A stretch of 64,000 nt of DNA from Amphiura filiformis (GCF_039555335.1 NC_092635.1:69910058-69974057), one strand, 5' to 3'. Counted from the first letter of the stretch, positions 14,001-22,961 are shown. The notes: generated by a model not told the origin, from the letters alone. Made by a program: numbers and translations.

Positions 14001-17000
14001 CCCCACAAAATGTCATGAACCTGTGATAATCTATGGCAATTTGACCTTGGATGACCCCAAAATGACCTTGACATTTTTTTCTTCCTACAGTAGTCGTTCC
14101 CACCAAATTTCATGAACCTGCAACAATATATGGCGATTTGACCCTGGATGACCCCAAATGACTTCACAATGACCTTGCGATTAAGCAAATTTTGCGCTGA
14201 AAAGCAAATCAGGTCAAGAACCTTTGGCTGTGCTACTCTCCGCCAAGTTTCATCACTGTAACTCGTACAGATCTCTAGATAATTTGTACACAAAGTTATT
14301 TTGTTTGATATGCATAAATTATGCAAATTAGGTACTTAATTACCATATTTTGTGATGAAAACTTGCTCAAATTTGGAGACCGCCAATTGCCACCCCTCCA
14401 CCAAATTGCATTACTATCGCTACGCCTTACCAGTTCCGAGATATTGCACTAGCAAGCTCGAACAGACGGACGGCCAGACGGACAACCAGGAAACAGAATA
14501 CCTCCGGTGGAGGCATAAAAAGGTTCAGCAAAAATTTATAGATTTTGGCCCCAAAACAGTTGATTTTACATGATATTAGCAACATTAAAAAAAAATTTCT
14601 CCAAATCGCAAAAGTTTTTGGTCGGTTAGGTTTGTTTTTTTCTTGTCGCCTTAACCTCAAGTACTAAGTAATGTACATATCATTTTCTCTATCTGATTTG
14701 CTAGAGTTGATATTATTAGGAGAATAACAGGAACTAAATGATGTCAAGATAAAGATTTTGTAGGTTTCATCACTGTAACTTTATGGCTTTTATCAGATTG
14801 TTACACAGAAATTATCACTTATATTATAAAATTACAATTGCTCAGAGATCTAAAAGCTACATTTTGATTGGTTACTCAGATATTTATATCAGGTAATTAA
14901 CCAATCACAGTAGCCATTAGAAAGATAGTAATACCCATGGGGTTAGATCATACCGGTTCTACAAGTTCACAAGCAAAGTTTCCATAGTCCAAACCTTCCA
15001 AAATAACATCAGGATCTTCTGCTACAATAGGTATATCAAACCGTACAGTTGTACCAAGCGGTGAGTGCTGCAAAGCGAACAGAAATTTCACAATAAAGGT
15101 TTAAATAATTTTGGCAAGGGGTGAGCCCACTGTAATACTCTGTAGACGTGGGTAGTCTAAATGCAGAACTAGTGTTGTCATAAATACCTGTCATAAAATC
15201 CTATCGAGCAAGCTCAAAATATTTTAAATGCATTTCCCCTTTGCATCATAATTCAGTTATTTGGTATTATTTGGTAGAGTACATGTACTAAGTTATGTAG
15301 TTTGTGTATTTGCTACAAGATTCCTATTGAGGCCACCTGCACAGGTACACAGTCGTCAAGGTACCAGGCTGGTACACACAGAGTACCTGCACAGTACCAA
15401 TACTGCTACTGCACAGAATCCACCAGCAGTGGTACTGCACTGGCACTACATTGGTACTCCCCTGGTACTGCACAGTACCAGCCAAGTACCTTGGTGACAG
15501 TGTACCTGTGCAGGCGGCCCAATAGGAATCAGGTAGTGTAGGCTTCTTTAACCTAATGTGCCACATCAAAGCACTTGATGAAGAAGACATTAAAATATCA
15601 GTCTTTCAAAAAGAAAGAAAAGCAAAGTCTCCAAGTACTCAAACCATACATACACAATTGATATACATACCTCAAATACCTCGGCTTTGTACACTGGATC
15701 TAATACAGCAGGTTCATTTAAATTCTGAAACTGTATTCGAGCATTTATACAGTTCTGCGAAACAAAAGAAGAAAAAAAATTGGTAAATAATGGCAATTCT
15801 TCAACATTCAACATTCTTACATAGATCCCAACTTAAAGGAGGATGTTGTGATCCTAGCATCCTCTTTTTATGACATTTTGCAGTAGATATCCACGAAAAA
15901 AAAGCTTTCTCCCAAAATTTCAGTTGATTCCGATTTTGCGTTTGCGAGTTATGAATGATTATGTGTATTACACTGCTCCATAGGCCACTGTTGTATACCA
16001 GAACGAAATTCAAATTTGACGATATTTTTGCTATACAAATGAAATATTTGGTACATAAACATTATGTAGCCAGAGGTTTCCAGTGGTATAAATATCTCAA
16101 CTTTTTTGAGAAAAGTGGGGGATTGAGGCTGTGGATCATGAAATTCCCTTTTAATTAGTAGAGTAACGCTATAAAAGAGAGGATGAGCATCTCTCTTCTG
16201 GTGCACAAGGTCCCAGGTTCAATTCCTGGCAGTAGCAAATTGAATTTATTTGGCAAAACTTGTAGGTTAAATATAGACAAAGACCACACATGGAAATTAT
16301 CTTGTGTTTTCAACATCGGGATCATCAGTTAATTGCCACCTGTCTAGGGGAGTTTCGGCCCTCTTATAATCAAGACTCCCTCGAGGTGGGGACCGGCAGT
16401 GAAAAACACCAACCACTTTTTAAGAAAGAGAATAAACGTATTGTTTTTATCCTTTGTTTTGCATCTATTTTAACATGGCAATATCTGTTTCTGTACTGGG
16501 ATCTGGTATTTCATTATGAACTCTTAACAATGCATGCAAGATTGATTAAGCAGAAATGTTTTAAACTTTATTTTCACATGTTTAAAAATTTCCTGCCGAA
16601 CACGATGCTGCATGAAAAAAAAAAACAGTAAGCACTATGCTATGACACATTTATTCTGAATCTTGATTGACTGTGGTTTACAACAACATCAACAATAACA
16701 AAACGAAAAAAAATAAGAAGAAATCCCATCTCAATATTAAAAAGATATTAGGCACTTACCTTGGCTCTTCCCGATCCAGGTGGAGGGTCACATCTTATGA
16801 TTGGTAATAATTTGTCTTGATAGATGATGATATCATTCAGATCAACAACACTTTCAATTATAATGGGATCCTATAAAATTTGAAAGAAACATAACATCCA
16901 ATTGACATCCAACAGTACAGCGTTCGCAGGTTTTTGCCACAGGTGGAAAAACCTGCAGTCTTAACCGCTTAGCAAAAATAGTTTTTATTATGGAATTAAG

Positions 17001-20000
17001 CATATTTATGTATAAACATTTTTCAAATCAGCTACCTGTAGCATTCGACAACTATTTCATGCAGCAGATAAATCGACATAAGTACCACACAAGAAATGCT
17101 GATGACTATACATGTAATATGTGCCCATTCACCACAAACTGGTCGTAAAGTCGGCATTTTCCATTTTGAGATACAATCAAAAACAGTAATTGGATTTATA
17201 TACTAGGAATTTGACCTTTGATGAACTATAACTTCACTTCCAGATGTCTGATGAAGCTGGTTGAGGTGTCATTTTGAAGCTGAAAGTGAATTCTTTCAAA
17301 ATCTGCAATAAACAGAAAATGATCTAGAGCCGACTTTACTACCACTTCGTGGTGGATGGTCAGATATATGTCATACAAAAACAGAATTTGCTCACAAAAC
17401 AATAAGAGCTGCCGGTCCTAGGAAATGGAATATTACTGATAAATATATAAAGATAGCAAAATCAGTAAACCAGTTTAAGTTACAAATAAAGACAAGTCTA
17501 ATAAAAAATTAAATCTAATATTTAGGCATTAATCAATGACCCCACCCATCTCCACACCAACTATCAATTTCTTGTGTGGACTGTGGAATGTCTATTTATT
17601 GAAATGTTATAAATATTTATATTGGTTCTTTCTTTGCATGTTCTTCTCCTCTTTCTTTTTTCTTTTATTTGTAAAGTTTGTGTAATTGTATGTTGTAACT
17701 TAGGGCAGTGTAAGGGGGGGTGCTTGCTTCAGGCCCTTGGGCCTTTTGAGCATGGGCCTTTTGAGCATCTCCTCATTCAAATTGTGTGTCTTTTATATAT
17801 ATTTTGTATGTTGATTTGAATGAAATAAAATGATGATGATGATGATGATTATCTCAAAACAAATTATTTAAATGAAAAATTAATTTCCTGAGTGTTACAA
17901 GGTCAGATTTTGTAATTATAAGTAACATATTAAGACATTAAAAGGCATGCGTTTTCATTGCTCACTGGGGCATTTAACTGAAAAGTGGCATATCAAATTC
18001 AAAACTTTTTCATTTTAAGGACTTGATGAGACAAAAAATATGTTGAATGATTCATTAAAAGTTGTATGTTTACTGTTTATGAGCTTTCTGTGTTACTTGT
18101 TAATACATGTATTGAGTGACTATATATGAGTTTTTGCCAGTTTTTGCCATTTTTGGCGGAATAAACAGGCAAAAACTGCTTGCCAGTTATCGCCATTTTG
18201 CCGGCAAAAACCGAACCCTGCAACAGTAGTCTTCACTTAAGGGGTCTCATAGCAACTTTTTTCAGGTTAGCCCCTGTTGAATAGAAAGTAAGACTTACAC
18301 CAAATATCTGGTCAGTACATATCATATAAGTTATTCGTTTACAAACTCTTACATCAGGTAAGAGCCCATAAGCCGACAAGTTGCAGCTTGGATGTTTTGG
18401 TTAGTACTGTATTTATTGAATACAAACTTTGGTATCAACCAAAATACACAGGCAGGGTGTCTTGAATGAAATGCGTATCTAATCTGCATATTCTTGGTAA
18501 GAATTGCCGACTTTGAGACATAAAGTTTGACCATGTGATCGTGAAAAATGATTCTCACTGTGAGTACAAGAGTAAAACCAACAGAAAACAGTCAAATGGG
18601 GGCCGGGCCGGACAAAACAGGATCAGAATCTGATTTTGCAGTTGATGTTGATTCTTGCAGAATAAATTTGCAGGGATCATTTGATTCTTGCCAATCAACT
18701 TCTGTGTAAACTTCAAAAGTTTACAAGAATCAACTTTGATTCACACAAATCCGTTTAAGAGAATCTTTGAGAGAATTGATTCTCGGATTCTCGCTAAAGT
18801 TCTGACCCTGCCGAATCAAAGTGTAACAGTAACTCGTGAAACTCACTGGTACAAATGCATATGTGTAATATATATTAAAGTTAACTTACACCAAATTTCA
18901 TCATTGATCTACATACCTCTATATTAAAAGTCCGATTTTGAATCAATCGGTAAACGCCGTCCTGCAGTATAAGGTAATGGCACGGGCTTTTTACATCAGC
19001 AGTTTCTGTACAAGTCCATGTTATAGTACTGCCTGGTGGGTCCACATTTATTGTATATACAGGACCTCCTAAATTAAATATAAATGACAAAAAAAGGTTT
19101 GCTTTTATCAACATGTTTTATCAACATTATCAATATCATTATAACAAGGTTTCATAGTTCTAGTCCAATAAAACAGTACTCACTGTGGACGTTTCGGAGT
19201 CTTGCAGACTCCTTTTTCAACACTGTTGATGTTGTGACGATCTTCTGTTTACCGCAAAGGATGCTGGTTGCTTAGCAAGCGGTTGCCAGATGTATTTTTC
19301 TTGAGAAGATCATCAAACACGTGACTGAGATTGTATTGCCCCTCGTCTCTGTTCATGGTGGTCCCTTGCTTTCTGATAGCTACTGCCTCTTTAATCCAAC
19401 GTGTGTATCTGTCTGTCTCTTTGCCCAATACCCTAGCCTCATCCCAATCTATGATGTGGTCTCGCTCTAGCACATGATCTGTGATCGCCGATTTGTTGAT
19501 AGTAGATTCCGAGGCTTTTCTGTTCGCCCTTGTGCGAACATTGACACTCGCCTTATCAGCCTCTGCCCTATGTTCGTCGAGCCTTTTGCCAAACTTCCTG
19601 CCTGTCTCACCTACATACGAGATGTTACAGTTCTTGCATGGGATAGAGTAGATTACATCCGTGGTGTTAAGCGGATCCCTCTTATCTTTTGGATGAACAA
19701 GCATATTTCTCAAAGTGCAGTGTGGCTTCATGGCTGACGAGATATTATATTTCTTAAATGTTCTTGCAATGCGTTCTGAAACCCCCTCTACGTATGGGAT
19801 TACAACCATGCCTTTTTACAACCATGCCTTTGGACACGTGTTTGATGATCTTCTCAAGAAAAATACATCTGGCAACCGCGTTGCTAAGCAACCAGCATCC
19901 TTTGCGGTAAACAGAAGATCGTCACAACATCAACAGTGTTGAAAAAGGAGTCTGCAATACTCTGAAACGTCCACAGTGAGTACTGTTTTATTGGACTAGA

Positions 20001-20405
20001 ACTATGAAACCTTGTTATAATTTTCAATAACAGTCCTGAAGAACATGTTTAGTAATTATCAATATCAGTGTATAAAAAACACGAAAGATACAAAAAGACA
20101 AGTAAAATGACATGGAGGAGATGATCAAAAGGCCATGAAAGCCAGAAGTGGTCATCCCCTAAAAGATATTCCAGTTGAAATCCATACACCGCTATAGAAG
20201 ACATGACCTTAATCTTCCATACAGGGAGTGTGAATTTCAAATGGGATTACCTGAATGGGTGATTCCATTTGGAATCTACACCGCCGGGGATTTCAACTGC
20301 AATACCCCAATTACTACAAAACCTCACCTGTTTGTTCTTCTTCTAGTATAGTTATGTACAATTCATTCTCAGTAGGATCTGTGGTGCCATTAAATGTGCA
20401 AGGAC
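1851..20405 (-). CDS. Protocadherin-15-like cadherin, internal part of gene (12 exons)
   Basis: Twelve exons join in frame: 20328-20405, 18917-19068, 16760-16870, 15671-15754, 14954-15067, 13540-13683, 12236-12449, 11679-11785, 5857-6189, 5176-5322, 4206-4402, 1851-2016 (1,847 nt, 615 codons). Splice sites are GT/AG and phases agree at every junction. The product is an extracellular calcium-dependent adhesion protein. Cadherin linker motifs are VVDLDDLSPAF (residues 248-258), DLNDNCPSF (355-363) and DMNDSCPEF (572-580); LDYE and VDYE lie at 211 and 537; AIDQDVDID is a calcium-binding DxD site. About five cadherin repeats are covered. A cysteine close to the N-terminus, a divergent Cys-rich first repeat, and AIDQD...KAEQ...SYQG in the third repeat resemble vertebrate PCDH15, which is from memory and not a search. 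The first recognised exon begins in phase 2, so a signal-peptide exon must lie upstream (above 20,405); I did not find it. The 3' part, with remaining repeats, membrane helix and tail, lies left of the window. Other long cadherins (CDH23, Fat, CDHR) are the alternative. Confidence 0.85.
3208..3287. repeat. Three tandem ~28-bp units
   Basis: AAGGGTATATTTTACATTTA is repeated three times with short spacers (ACTTT or CACTTT). Confidence 0.8.
3459..4010. repeat. 83-bp tandem repeat with CAAT/CRE-like motifs, interrupted
   Basis: Units start at about 3,483, 3,566, 3,649 (partial), 3,842 and 3,925, with exact 83-bp spacing inside each block. Each holds CAGCCAATGACAAACC and CGCGTACGTCACGCCACTCA. A 180-bp unrelated segment (3,668-3,850) splits the array. 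The left edge, CCTGCCACTTGCCGCTG, and the right edge, GGCAAGCGTCATGGCAGAAT, resemble the ends of the related single unit at 9,800-9,935. Confidence 0.85.
4206..4402 (-). CDS. Cadherin gene, exon k
   Basis: 197 nt; starts phase 0, ends phase 2. Acceptor TTTACTAG|GTG, donor CACG|GTAAGT. It encodes VSAKNSAGTD through FAIDEQSGAISL and VDYETYKDYTLVVEAQDR, the complete core of one cadherin repeat. The split Arg codon is completed by exon l. Confidence 0.9.
5176..5322 (-). CDS. Cadherin gene, exon j
   Basis: 147 nt, 49 codons, phase 0-0. Acceptor CTTTCCAG|TTG, donor GTG|GTGAGT. It encodes LYVNSTNAGTC..., with an N-glycosylation site (NST), a degenerate linker (VIVLSSRNPLF) and the next repeat's first strand (YAESVSENASPG). 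Confidence 0.87.
5415..5675. mobile_element. MITE with GTTTGATCAGCTC ends
   Basis: ACAGTTTGATCAGCTCGTAA at the left is inverted as TTATGAGCTGATCAAACTAT at the right; 261 bp. A related end (ATGAGCTGGTCAAACTATAA) occurs at 21,076. Intron between cadherin exons i and j. Confidence 0.6.
5857..6189 (-). CDS. Cadherin gene, exon i
   Basis: 333 nt, 111 codons, phase 0-0; the longest exon. Acceptor ATTATACAG|GCA, donor AAG|GTAAGA. It begins AEQVNNAARS, has the linker DLNDNCPSF, then a new repeat beginning SYQGQVAQDD with an acidic calcium-site run (ARDDDD). KAEQ...SYQG is the stretch most like PCDH15 repeats 3/4. Confidence 0.9.
6310..7481 (-). mobile_element. LINE fragment (CR1/L2-like), RT C-terminal half
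   Basis: On the minus strand the reverse transcriptase catalytic strand LLLYADDSVI lies near 7,440, followed by NNWLINNKLSLH. After a frame break near 7,200 comes the C-terminal region (LLQCHLDYCNTSWF, NKMVRFILNL, FYQSTLDWNNF) down to about 6,653. The 3' UTR appears to end near 6,310 with a GAATG/AATAAA-rich tail. The 5' end is cut off exactly at an inverted duplication (7,448-7,525). It lies in the intron between cadherin exons h and i. Confidence 0.8.
7448..7525. repeat. 34-bp inverted repeat at LINE 5' break
   Basis: AGGAGCAACTTGTTTTTCAC... reads forward at 7,448-7,481 and as its exact reverse complement at 7,492-7,525, with a 10-bp spacer. It contains the RT active-site region. This looks like a 5' inversion made during target-primed reverse transcription (twin priming) or a later foldback repair event. 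Confidence 0.75.
7736..9091 (+). mobile_element. Non-autonomous Helitron, copy 1
   Basis: It begins with TCTATATAAATAAAAGG, preceded by A, and ends with a hairpin (GGGGACCCGCGC / GCGCGGGTCTCCC) directly followed by CTAG and then T. This is the Helitron signature: 5'-TC, subterminal 3' hairpin, CTRR-3', insertion between A and T, no target duplication. No Rep/helicase reading frame is present. The first about 230 bp and last about 250 bp match copy 2; the middles differ. Confidence 0.8.
9092..10729 (+). mobile_element. Non-autonomous Helitron, copy 2 in direct tandem
   Basis: It begins directly at the 3' CTAG of copy 1 with TATAAATAAAAGGAAGTCGC, lacking the terminal TC, and ends with a hairpin (GCGGGGACCC...GGTCTCCTGC) followed by CTAG|T. 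Same orientation as copy 1. The central part (9,800-9,935) holds a sequence related to the 83-bp repeat at 3,459-4,010. Non-autonomous. Confidence 0.78.
9800..9935. repeat. Single diverged copy of the 83-bp repeat inside Helitron 2
   Basis: TTTCCTGCCACTTGCCGCTG, then CCAATGACAAGCTTTGATTG, CAATGCGCGTGCGCCACGCC and GGCAGGGTAGAATGAAACCA. The order matches the array at 3,459-4,010. Confidence 0.7.
11679..11785 (-). CDS. Cadherin gene, exon h
   Basis: 107 nt; starts with two bases of a split codon and ends in phase 0. Acceptor TTGTTCACAG|TGGCTG, donor AAAA|GTAAGT. It encodes ADETYLTIDETTGVITV... to YTVIVK, the standard 'x-I-D-x-x-T-G-x-I' strand of a cadherin repeat. The acceptor and first coding bases are duplicated about 75 bp upstream (see 11,765-11,900). 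Confidence 0.88.
11765..11900. repeat. Tandem duplication of the exon h acceptor region
   Basis: AAGGTAGGTCTCATCAGCCACTGTGAACAATGCACAAGGTAAATTATT (11,765-11,812 region) is repeated with few changes at about 11,840-11,890 (AAGGTAGGTCGATCTTATCAGCC..., GTGAAAAATACACAAGGTAA). The second copy keeps the minus-strand acceptor TTTTTCACAG and the first coding bases, but has a changed reading sequence. Confidence 0.85.
12236..12449 (-). CDS. Cadherin gene, exon g
   Basis: 214 nt; starts phase 0 and ends with one base of a split Leu codon. Acceptor ACAAACAG|GAT, donor AGCT|GTAAGT. It encodes the end of one repeat (VLHIEVVDLDDLSPAF, a DxNDNxPxF-type linker) and the start of the next, with AIDQDVDID. A 261-bp MITE begins only 30 bp upstream of the acceptor (12,479-12,739). 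Confidence 0.88.
12479..12739. mobile_element. MITE with CATATGTGACCCATCAC ends
   Basis: Perfect 32-bp TIRs beginning CATATGTGACCCATCACATC, extended by an imperfect CGCGG. 261 bp. It sits 30 bp from the acceptor of cadherin exon g, close to where a branch point would be expected. Confidence 0.85.
13540..13683 (-). CDS. Cadherin gene, exon f
   Basis: 144 nt, 48 codons, phase 0-0. Acceptor GTTTTAAACAG|AAT, donor ACA|GTAAGT. It encodes residues 180-227, ending with the typical second half of a cadherin repeat: an LDYE-type motif (LLDYETGPKSY) followed by DITLKVT, which runs on into exon g. Confidence 0.85.
13795..14516. repeat. Repeat element with internal ~100-bp imperfect tandem units
   Basis: Motifs CCAAATTTCATGAACCTGCA, CTATGGCAATTTGA and GACCCCAAAATGACCTTGAC recur three to four times. 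Short inverted ends: GACGCCTCCACC near 13,800 and CCGGTGGAGGC near 14,505, with a CAGACGGACGG run before the right end. Confidence 0.65.
14954..15067 (-). CDS. Cadherin gene, exon e
   Basis: 114 nt, 38 codons, phase 0-0. Acceptor GCTTTGCAG|CAC, donor CCG|GTATGA. It encodes residues 142-179, from HSPLGTTVRF to CELVEP. The AEDPD motif fits the calcium-site position of an EC repeat, and a single cysteine (NFACEL) may pair with the cysteine in exon f. Confidence 0.8.
15319..15530. mobile_element. Foldback MITE (212 bp)
   Basis: GATTCCTATTGAGGCCACC at the left is inverted as GGCGGCCCAATAGGAATC at the right, and the arms continue (CTGCACAGGTACAC, AAGGTAC, GGCTGGTAC) for about 55 bp. The interior also has GGTACTG/CAGTACC motifs. 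Intron between cadherin exons d and e. Confidence 0.8.
15671..15754 (-). CDS. Cadherin gene, exon d
   Basis: 84 nt, 28 codons, phase 0-0. Acceptor TTTCGCAG|AAC, donor GAG|GTATGT. It encodes residues 114-141, starting NCINARIQFQ and ending YKAEVFE. With the next exon's HSPLGTTV this makes the usual first strand of a cadherin repeat (Y-x-A-x-V-x-E-x-x-P-x-G-T-x-V). Confidence 0.8.
15833..16154 (+). mobile_element. TTAA-bounded MITE, family 1, copy A
   Basis: Starts TTAAAGGAGGATGTTGTGAT and ends GATCATGAAATTCCCTTTTAA. TTAA at both ends and TIRs related to TTAAAGGGGTATTTCGTGAT identify the family; about 320 bp. Internal landmarks shared by all copies are CAGTTGATTCCGATTTTGCG, CTGCTCCATAG and GCCAGAGGTTTCC. 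TTAA targeting is characteristic of piggyBac transposases. Intron between cadherin exons c and d. Confidence 0.8.
16160..16240 (+). mobile_element. tRNA-like promoter fragment, probable SINE
   Basis: It has a well-paired T arm (CCAGG-TTCAATT-CCTGG) with B box GGTTCAATTCC and a degenerate A box (GTAGAGTAACGCT) about 45 bp upstream. The acceptor stem does not pair. It begins right after MITE copy A. The SINE body, if any, cannot be delimited. Confidence 0.4.
16760..16870 (-). CDS. Cadherin gene, exon c
   Basis: 111 nt, 37 codons, phase 0-0. Acceptor TTTTATAG|GATCCC, donor AAG|GTAAGT. It encodes residues 77-113, from DPIIIESVVDLND to GSGRAK, with one cysteine (IIRCDPP). The D-P-I start follows exon b's FNIE, comparable to the 'DRDPP' stretch of PCDH15 repeat 1. 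Confidence 0.8.
17137..17355. mobile_element. MITE with ACCAC...GTAAAGTCGGC ends
   Basis: CACCACAAACTGGTCGTAAA with GTCGGC (17,137-17,163) is inverted at 17,329-17,355 as GCCGAC-TTTACTACCACTTCGTGGTGG. About 219 bp; it directly precedes the LINE tail at 17,356. Confidence 0.6.
17356..17850 (+). mobile_element. LINE 3' end with (TGA)n tail
   Basis: From 17,358 the plus strand translates to a LINE RT C-terminus (HTKTEFAHKTIRAAGPRKWN, then QFKLQIKTSLIKN and stop). A 3' UTR of about 310 bp follows, ending AATAAAATGATGATGATGATG at 17,823-17,849. Short 3' microsatellite tails are usual for CR1/L2 LINEs. It is severely 5' truncated and sits in the intron between cadherin exons b and c. Confidence 0.7.
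18917..19068 (-). CDS. Cadherin gene, exon b
   Basis: 152 nt. Acceptor TTTAATTTAG|GA, donor GAG|GTATGT. It encodes residues 26-76, from GGPVYTINVD to NRTFNIE, and includes two cysteines (WTCTE, SPCHY). It is the core of a divergent first cadherin repeat. A second AG three bases into the exon (GGAG|GT) is a possible alternative acceptor, but it would break phase with exon a. Confidence 0.8.
19141..20018 (-). mobile_element. Penelope-like element remnant with inverted terminal repeats
   Basis: Near-identical inverted arms of about 183 bp lie at 19,141-19,323 and 19,835-20,018. Between and partly within the left arm, a minus-strand reading frame (19,249-19,809) encodes the C-terminal GIY-YIG endonuclease of Penelope-like retroelements (YSIPCKNCNISYVGETGR, then KRLDEHR). 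The reverse transcriptase part is absent, so it is a short, non-functional fossil. Inverted terminal repeats are known for this family. It lies in the intron between cadherin exons a and b. The close match between the arms suggests a moderate age. Confidence 0.8.
20144..20310. mobile_element. MITE, family 4, degraded second copy
   Basis: It has GATATTCCAGTTGAAATCC, ATCTTCCATACAGGGAGTGTG and ATTCCATTTGGAATCTACAC, closely related to the element at 1,563-1,848, and ends about 18 bp from the donor of exon a. Confidence 0.5.
20328..20405 (-). CDS. Cadherin gene, exon a (first recognised)
   Basis: 78 nt. The acceptor follows a T-rich tract (TTTACCAG) and the donor is ACAG|GTGAGG. It starts with two bases of a split codon and ends with one. 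It encodes PCTFNGTTDP... to EEEQT, with a cysteine near the start and two N-glycosylation sites (NGT, and NRT in the next exon). It likely encodes the start of the mature protein, by analogy with the N-terminal cysteine of PCDH15. Confidence 0.75.
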
Positions 20406-22534
20406 CTGGTAAAAAAAAGTAGAATGAAATGAAACTTGTAATTATTGGTTATGTCTTGGTGATTGGATCAGGACTATGACTTGACTAATGGATCTTTGGA
20501 CGCAGAGTGCATATGTAGACGATTCTTCTTACTGGCACACTTCAGCTGTAGATGGCAGTATATAGCCCTGACATTGATAATTATGTGATTGTAAACATAG
20601 ACAAAAATCAAGGTCAAAAATGATATCAAATATTTTTAGTGTGCCAATTTGAAGAATGGTTTCTTTTTTGTCAACATCAGGGATTTAGCTAGGATTTGAC
20701 AAGTGCCTGTCATTTACACCAAAACTGTATGTCCAAATTTTGACACTGAATACATTTATAAACCAGACCTCTGCACCTTCTAAGGGCTGAGTCAACATGG
20801 CACATTGTATCGCAACATCCTGCCAAATACTGGGGGTATAATGGCAACTGCTAATATAAGCTGACAGTTGCCAGAATGCTGCATATATGCCAATGGGCCA
20901 TGCAATATTGGGTATGTGCGAATCAAATACATGTAGGTATATGACGCAACATACAGTAGCAGATGCCTGGGTCATTCATTTTCAATCAAAATCAGAAATT
21001 TTTTTATGCTGTGTATAGAATGATCTCCTAATTTAATCTTTCACCTTTTTGCTCATAACTCTGGGAGGTTAGGCCATGAGCTGGTCAAACTATAAATTTT
21101 CTGCCCCCTAAGACCAATAGAGCATTTTGGAATGAGCAAAAATCAGTTTTTGATGTTGACCCCTCTACAAATGTTCCTTGACCAGCTATAATTGCCTACA
21201 CTGTCAAGAATCCCATTTTGTACCACAAACATGGGTAGCATTTTCAGCTTTTTGGTATATCAATGACTCCTTTTTCTAGGCCAATTTTGTATGGATGGGT
21301 CCTTCCCCTTTTTTTCAAAATTTTCTCAATTTTTCAGAAAATAGCCCAATTTTGCCTCAATCTAGCCAATATTTTTTTGTTAAATTTGCCCAAATTTGGA
21401 GGAAAATTTGTAAAACCTAAGAAAATTTTGGGTTAAATTTGGCTCAAAATTTTAACTTTTAGTCTATTGATGGGTTCAAATTTCTTGCAAAATTAGTATA
21501 TTGATGAGTCCACTTTCAAATTCTCAGCAGCACACTCATACCAAACCCAAACTTGAGTACCCCGGGCTACTAATCTACTATGACATACTTGGTGCACTGG
21601 ATTCGTTGCAAGTTTCTTGACCTGACACGACATAAATGAAAACTGTGTATATTGCAAGCCAGACTGCAGCAACCTTGACGTGTGTTAATGCCATGCTTGC
21701 TGCGGTATATGGTCACCTCTGCATAGCAGTTGGTGCATATATCAAGGTGTGGCTTCACTTGGTGGCTGGTACTGAGCCTGTTGAAGAAATAGAAACAAGA
21801 ATTATAATGTGCGTAAAGTTGCCCACCACAACAATGCCAATCACACTTTTTATTAAATGTCAAATCAATCAAACAATCAATCAATGTGTTGTGGTGTTGA
21901 AATTAGGGCTGTTGTCGACAAAGCAATTTTTCCCATTGTCAACAAGCATCATGGAACAATTGTCGACAAAAACTAGTTATTAAAAAATAAAGAAAAACTA
22001 TACTAAACATTGTCATTATTTACCATGAAATAAATGCATCAGTCTTCTATTTTATTATCTGTAAGCGGTGCAAATTATCTTTCATTAAAAATTCCAATAT
22101 TCTGATGATGCGTAATTGCTTGGGTATGGTAATATTTTGATGTAAGTAAACGATGCATAATGTGGCATCTGAACTTAATATTTTGACTTTATTGATGTAT
22201 TGCTTTATCGACAACTTGTCAATATTGGATCTTGCGATTTGACGATTGTCAACAATATAAATTCTACCTGAGCAGCATCTGAAATAAGCCCTATCGCAGT
22301 GCAATTTGCACCCTAAAATTTGCCTGTTGCAAAACAACTTTAAAAGTGTAGTGCAATATTGCGATACCACATTGTACTGACTTTATGTGTTGATTGTCTG
22401 AGACTACATTTCAAATTGCTCTGCATCAGATGAAATTACACCACAACTTTCAAAATGGGGTGCAAAAGTATACCCCAAGGTAAAAAAATTAATGAACTGT
22501 ACCTGAGACTAGTAAACCAACATATTTCTACTCA
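20406..22534. other. Intergenic or 5' intron; no gene seen
   Basis: AT-rich sequence upstream of the first recognised cadherin exon. It holds diverged repeat pieces: TAGCTAGGATTTGACAAGTG at 20,688 (again at 61,860) and MITE-end-like GAGCTGGTCAAACTATAA at 21,076. The signal-peptide exon of the cadherin should lie here or further up, but no convincing candidate was seen. Confidence 0.5.
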
Positions 22535-22537
22535 ACA

Positions 22538-22892
22538 GTGGTGTAGATTTCTTTATGACATTGGGGGGGATGGGGTTGGAAAAAATTCTTGAAGTATAGT
22601 GAATCCAGCACCTTTTTGCGACAGAATAAGTATATGGTACAAATGTGTGTGAAAAATGTTGCCATATTGAAGCTAAACTGGTGAAATGTGGTACAAAAGT
22701 GGAATAAATGCGTGCAAGGAATGAAAAAATTGGCACTTTGGGGGCTAAAATGGCCAAATATGAGGTTAATTTGGACAGAAACCCGCACAGAGGCGTCGAC
22801 ATTGCAGGGATGATTGTATGGACCATACCCCCTTGGCAAAATATTGGGGGGAATTTATCCCCCATCCCCCTCCACCCGGATCTACGCCTATG
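22538..22892 (-). mobile_element. Dispersed repeat family 2, copy a
   Basis: About 355 bp bounded by GTAGATTTCTTT and its counterpart GGATCTACGCC. Landmarks: TGAATCCAGCACCTTTTTGCG, ACAGAATAAG, CTGGTGAAATGTGGTAC, AATATTGGGGGG. No reading frame is conserved between copies. Confidence 0.7.
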
Positions 22893-22961
22893 CTACTCAA
22901 TAACAGCCCTACTTGAAAAACACAAACCAAAACCTCTATAATTTAAGACCAAAATAAAAAG

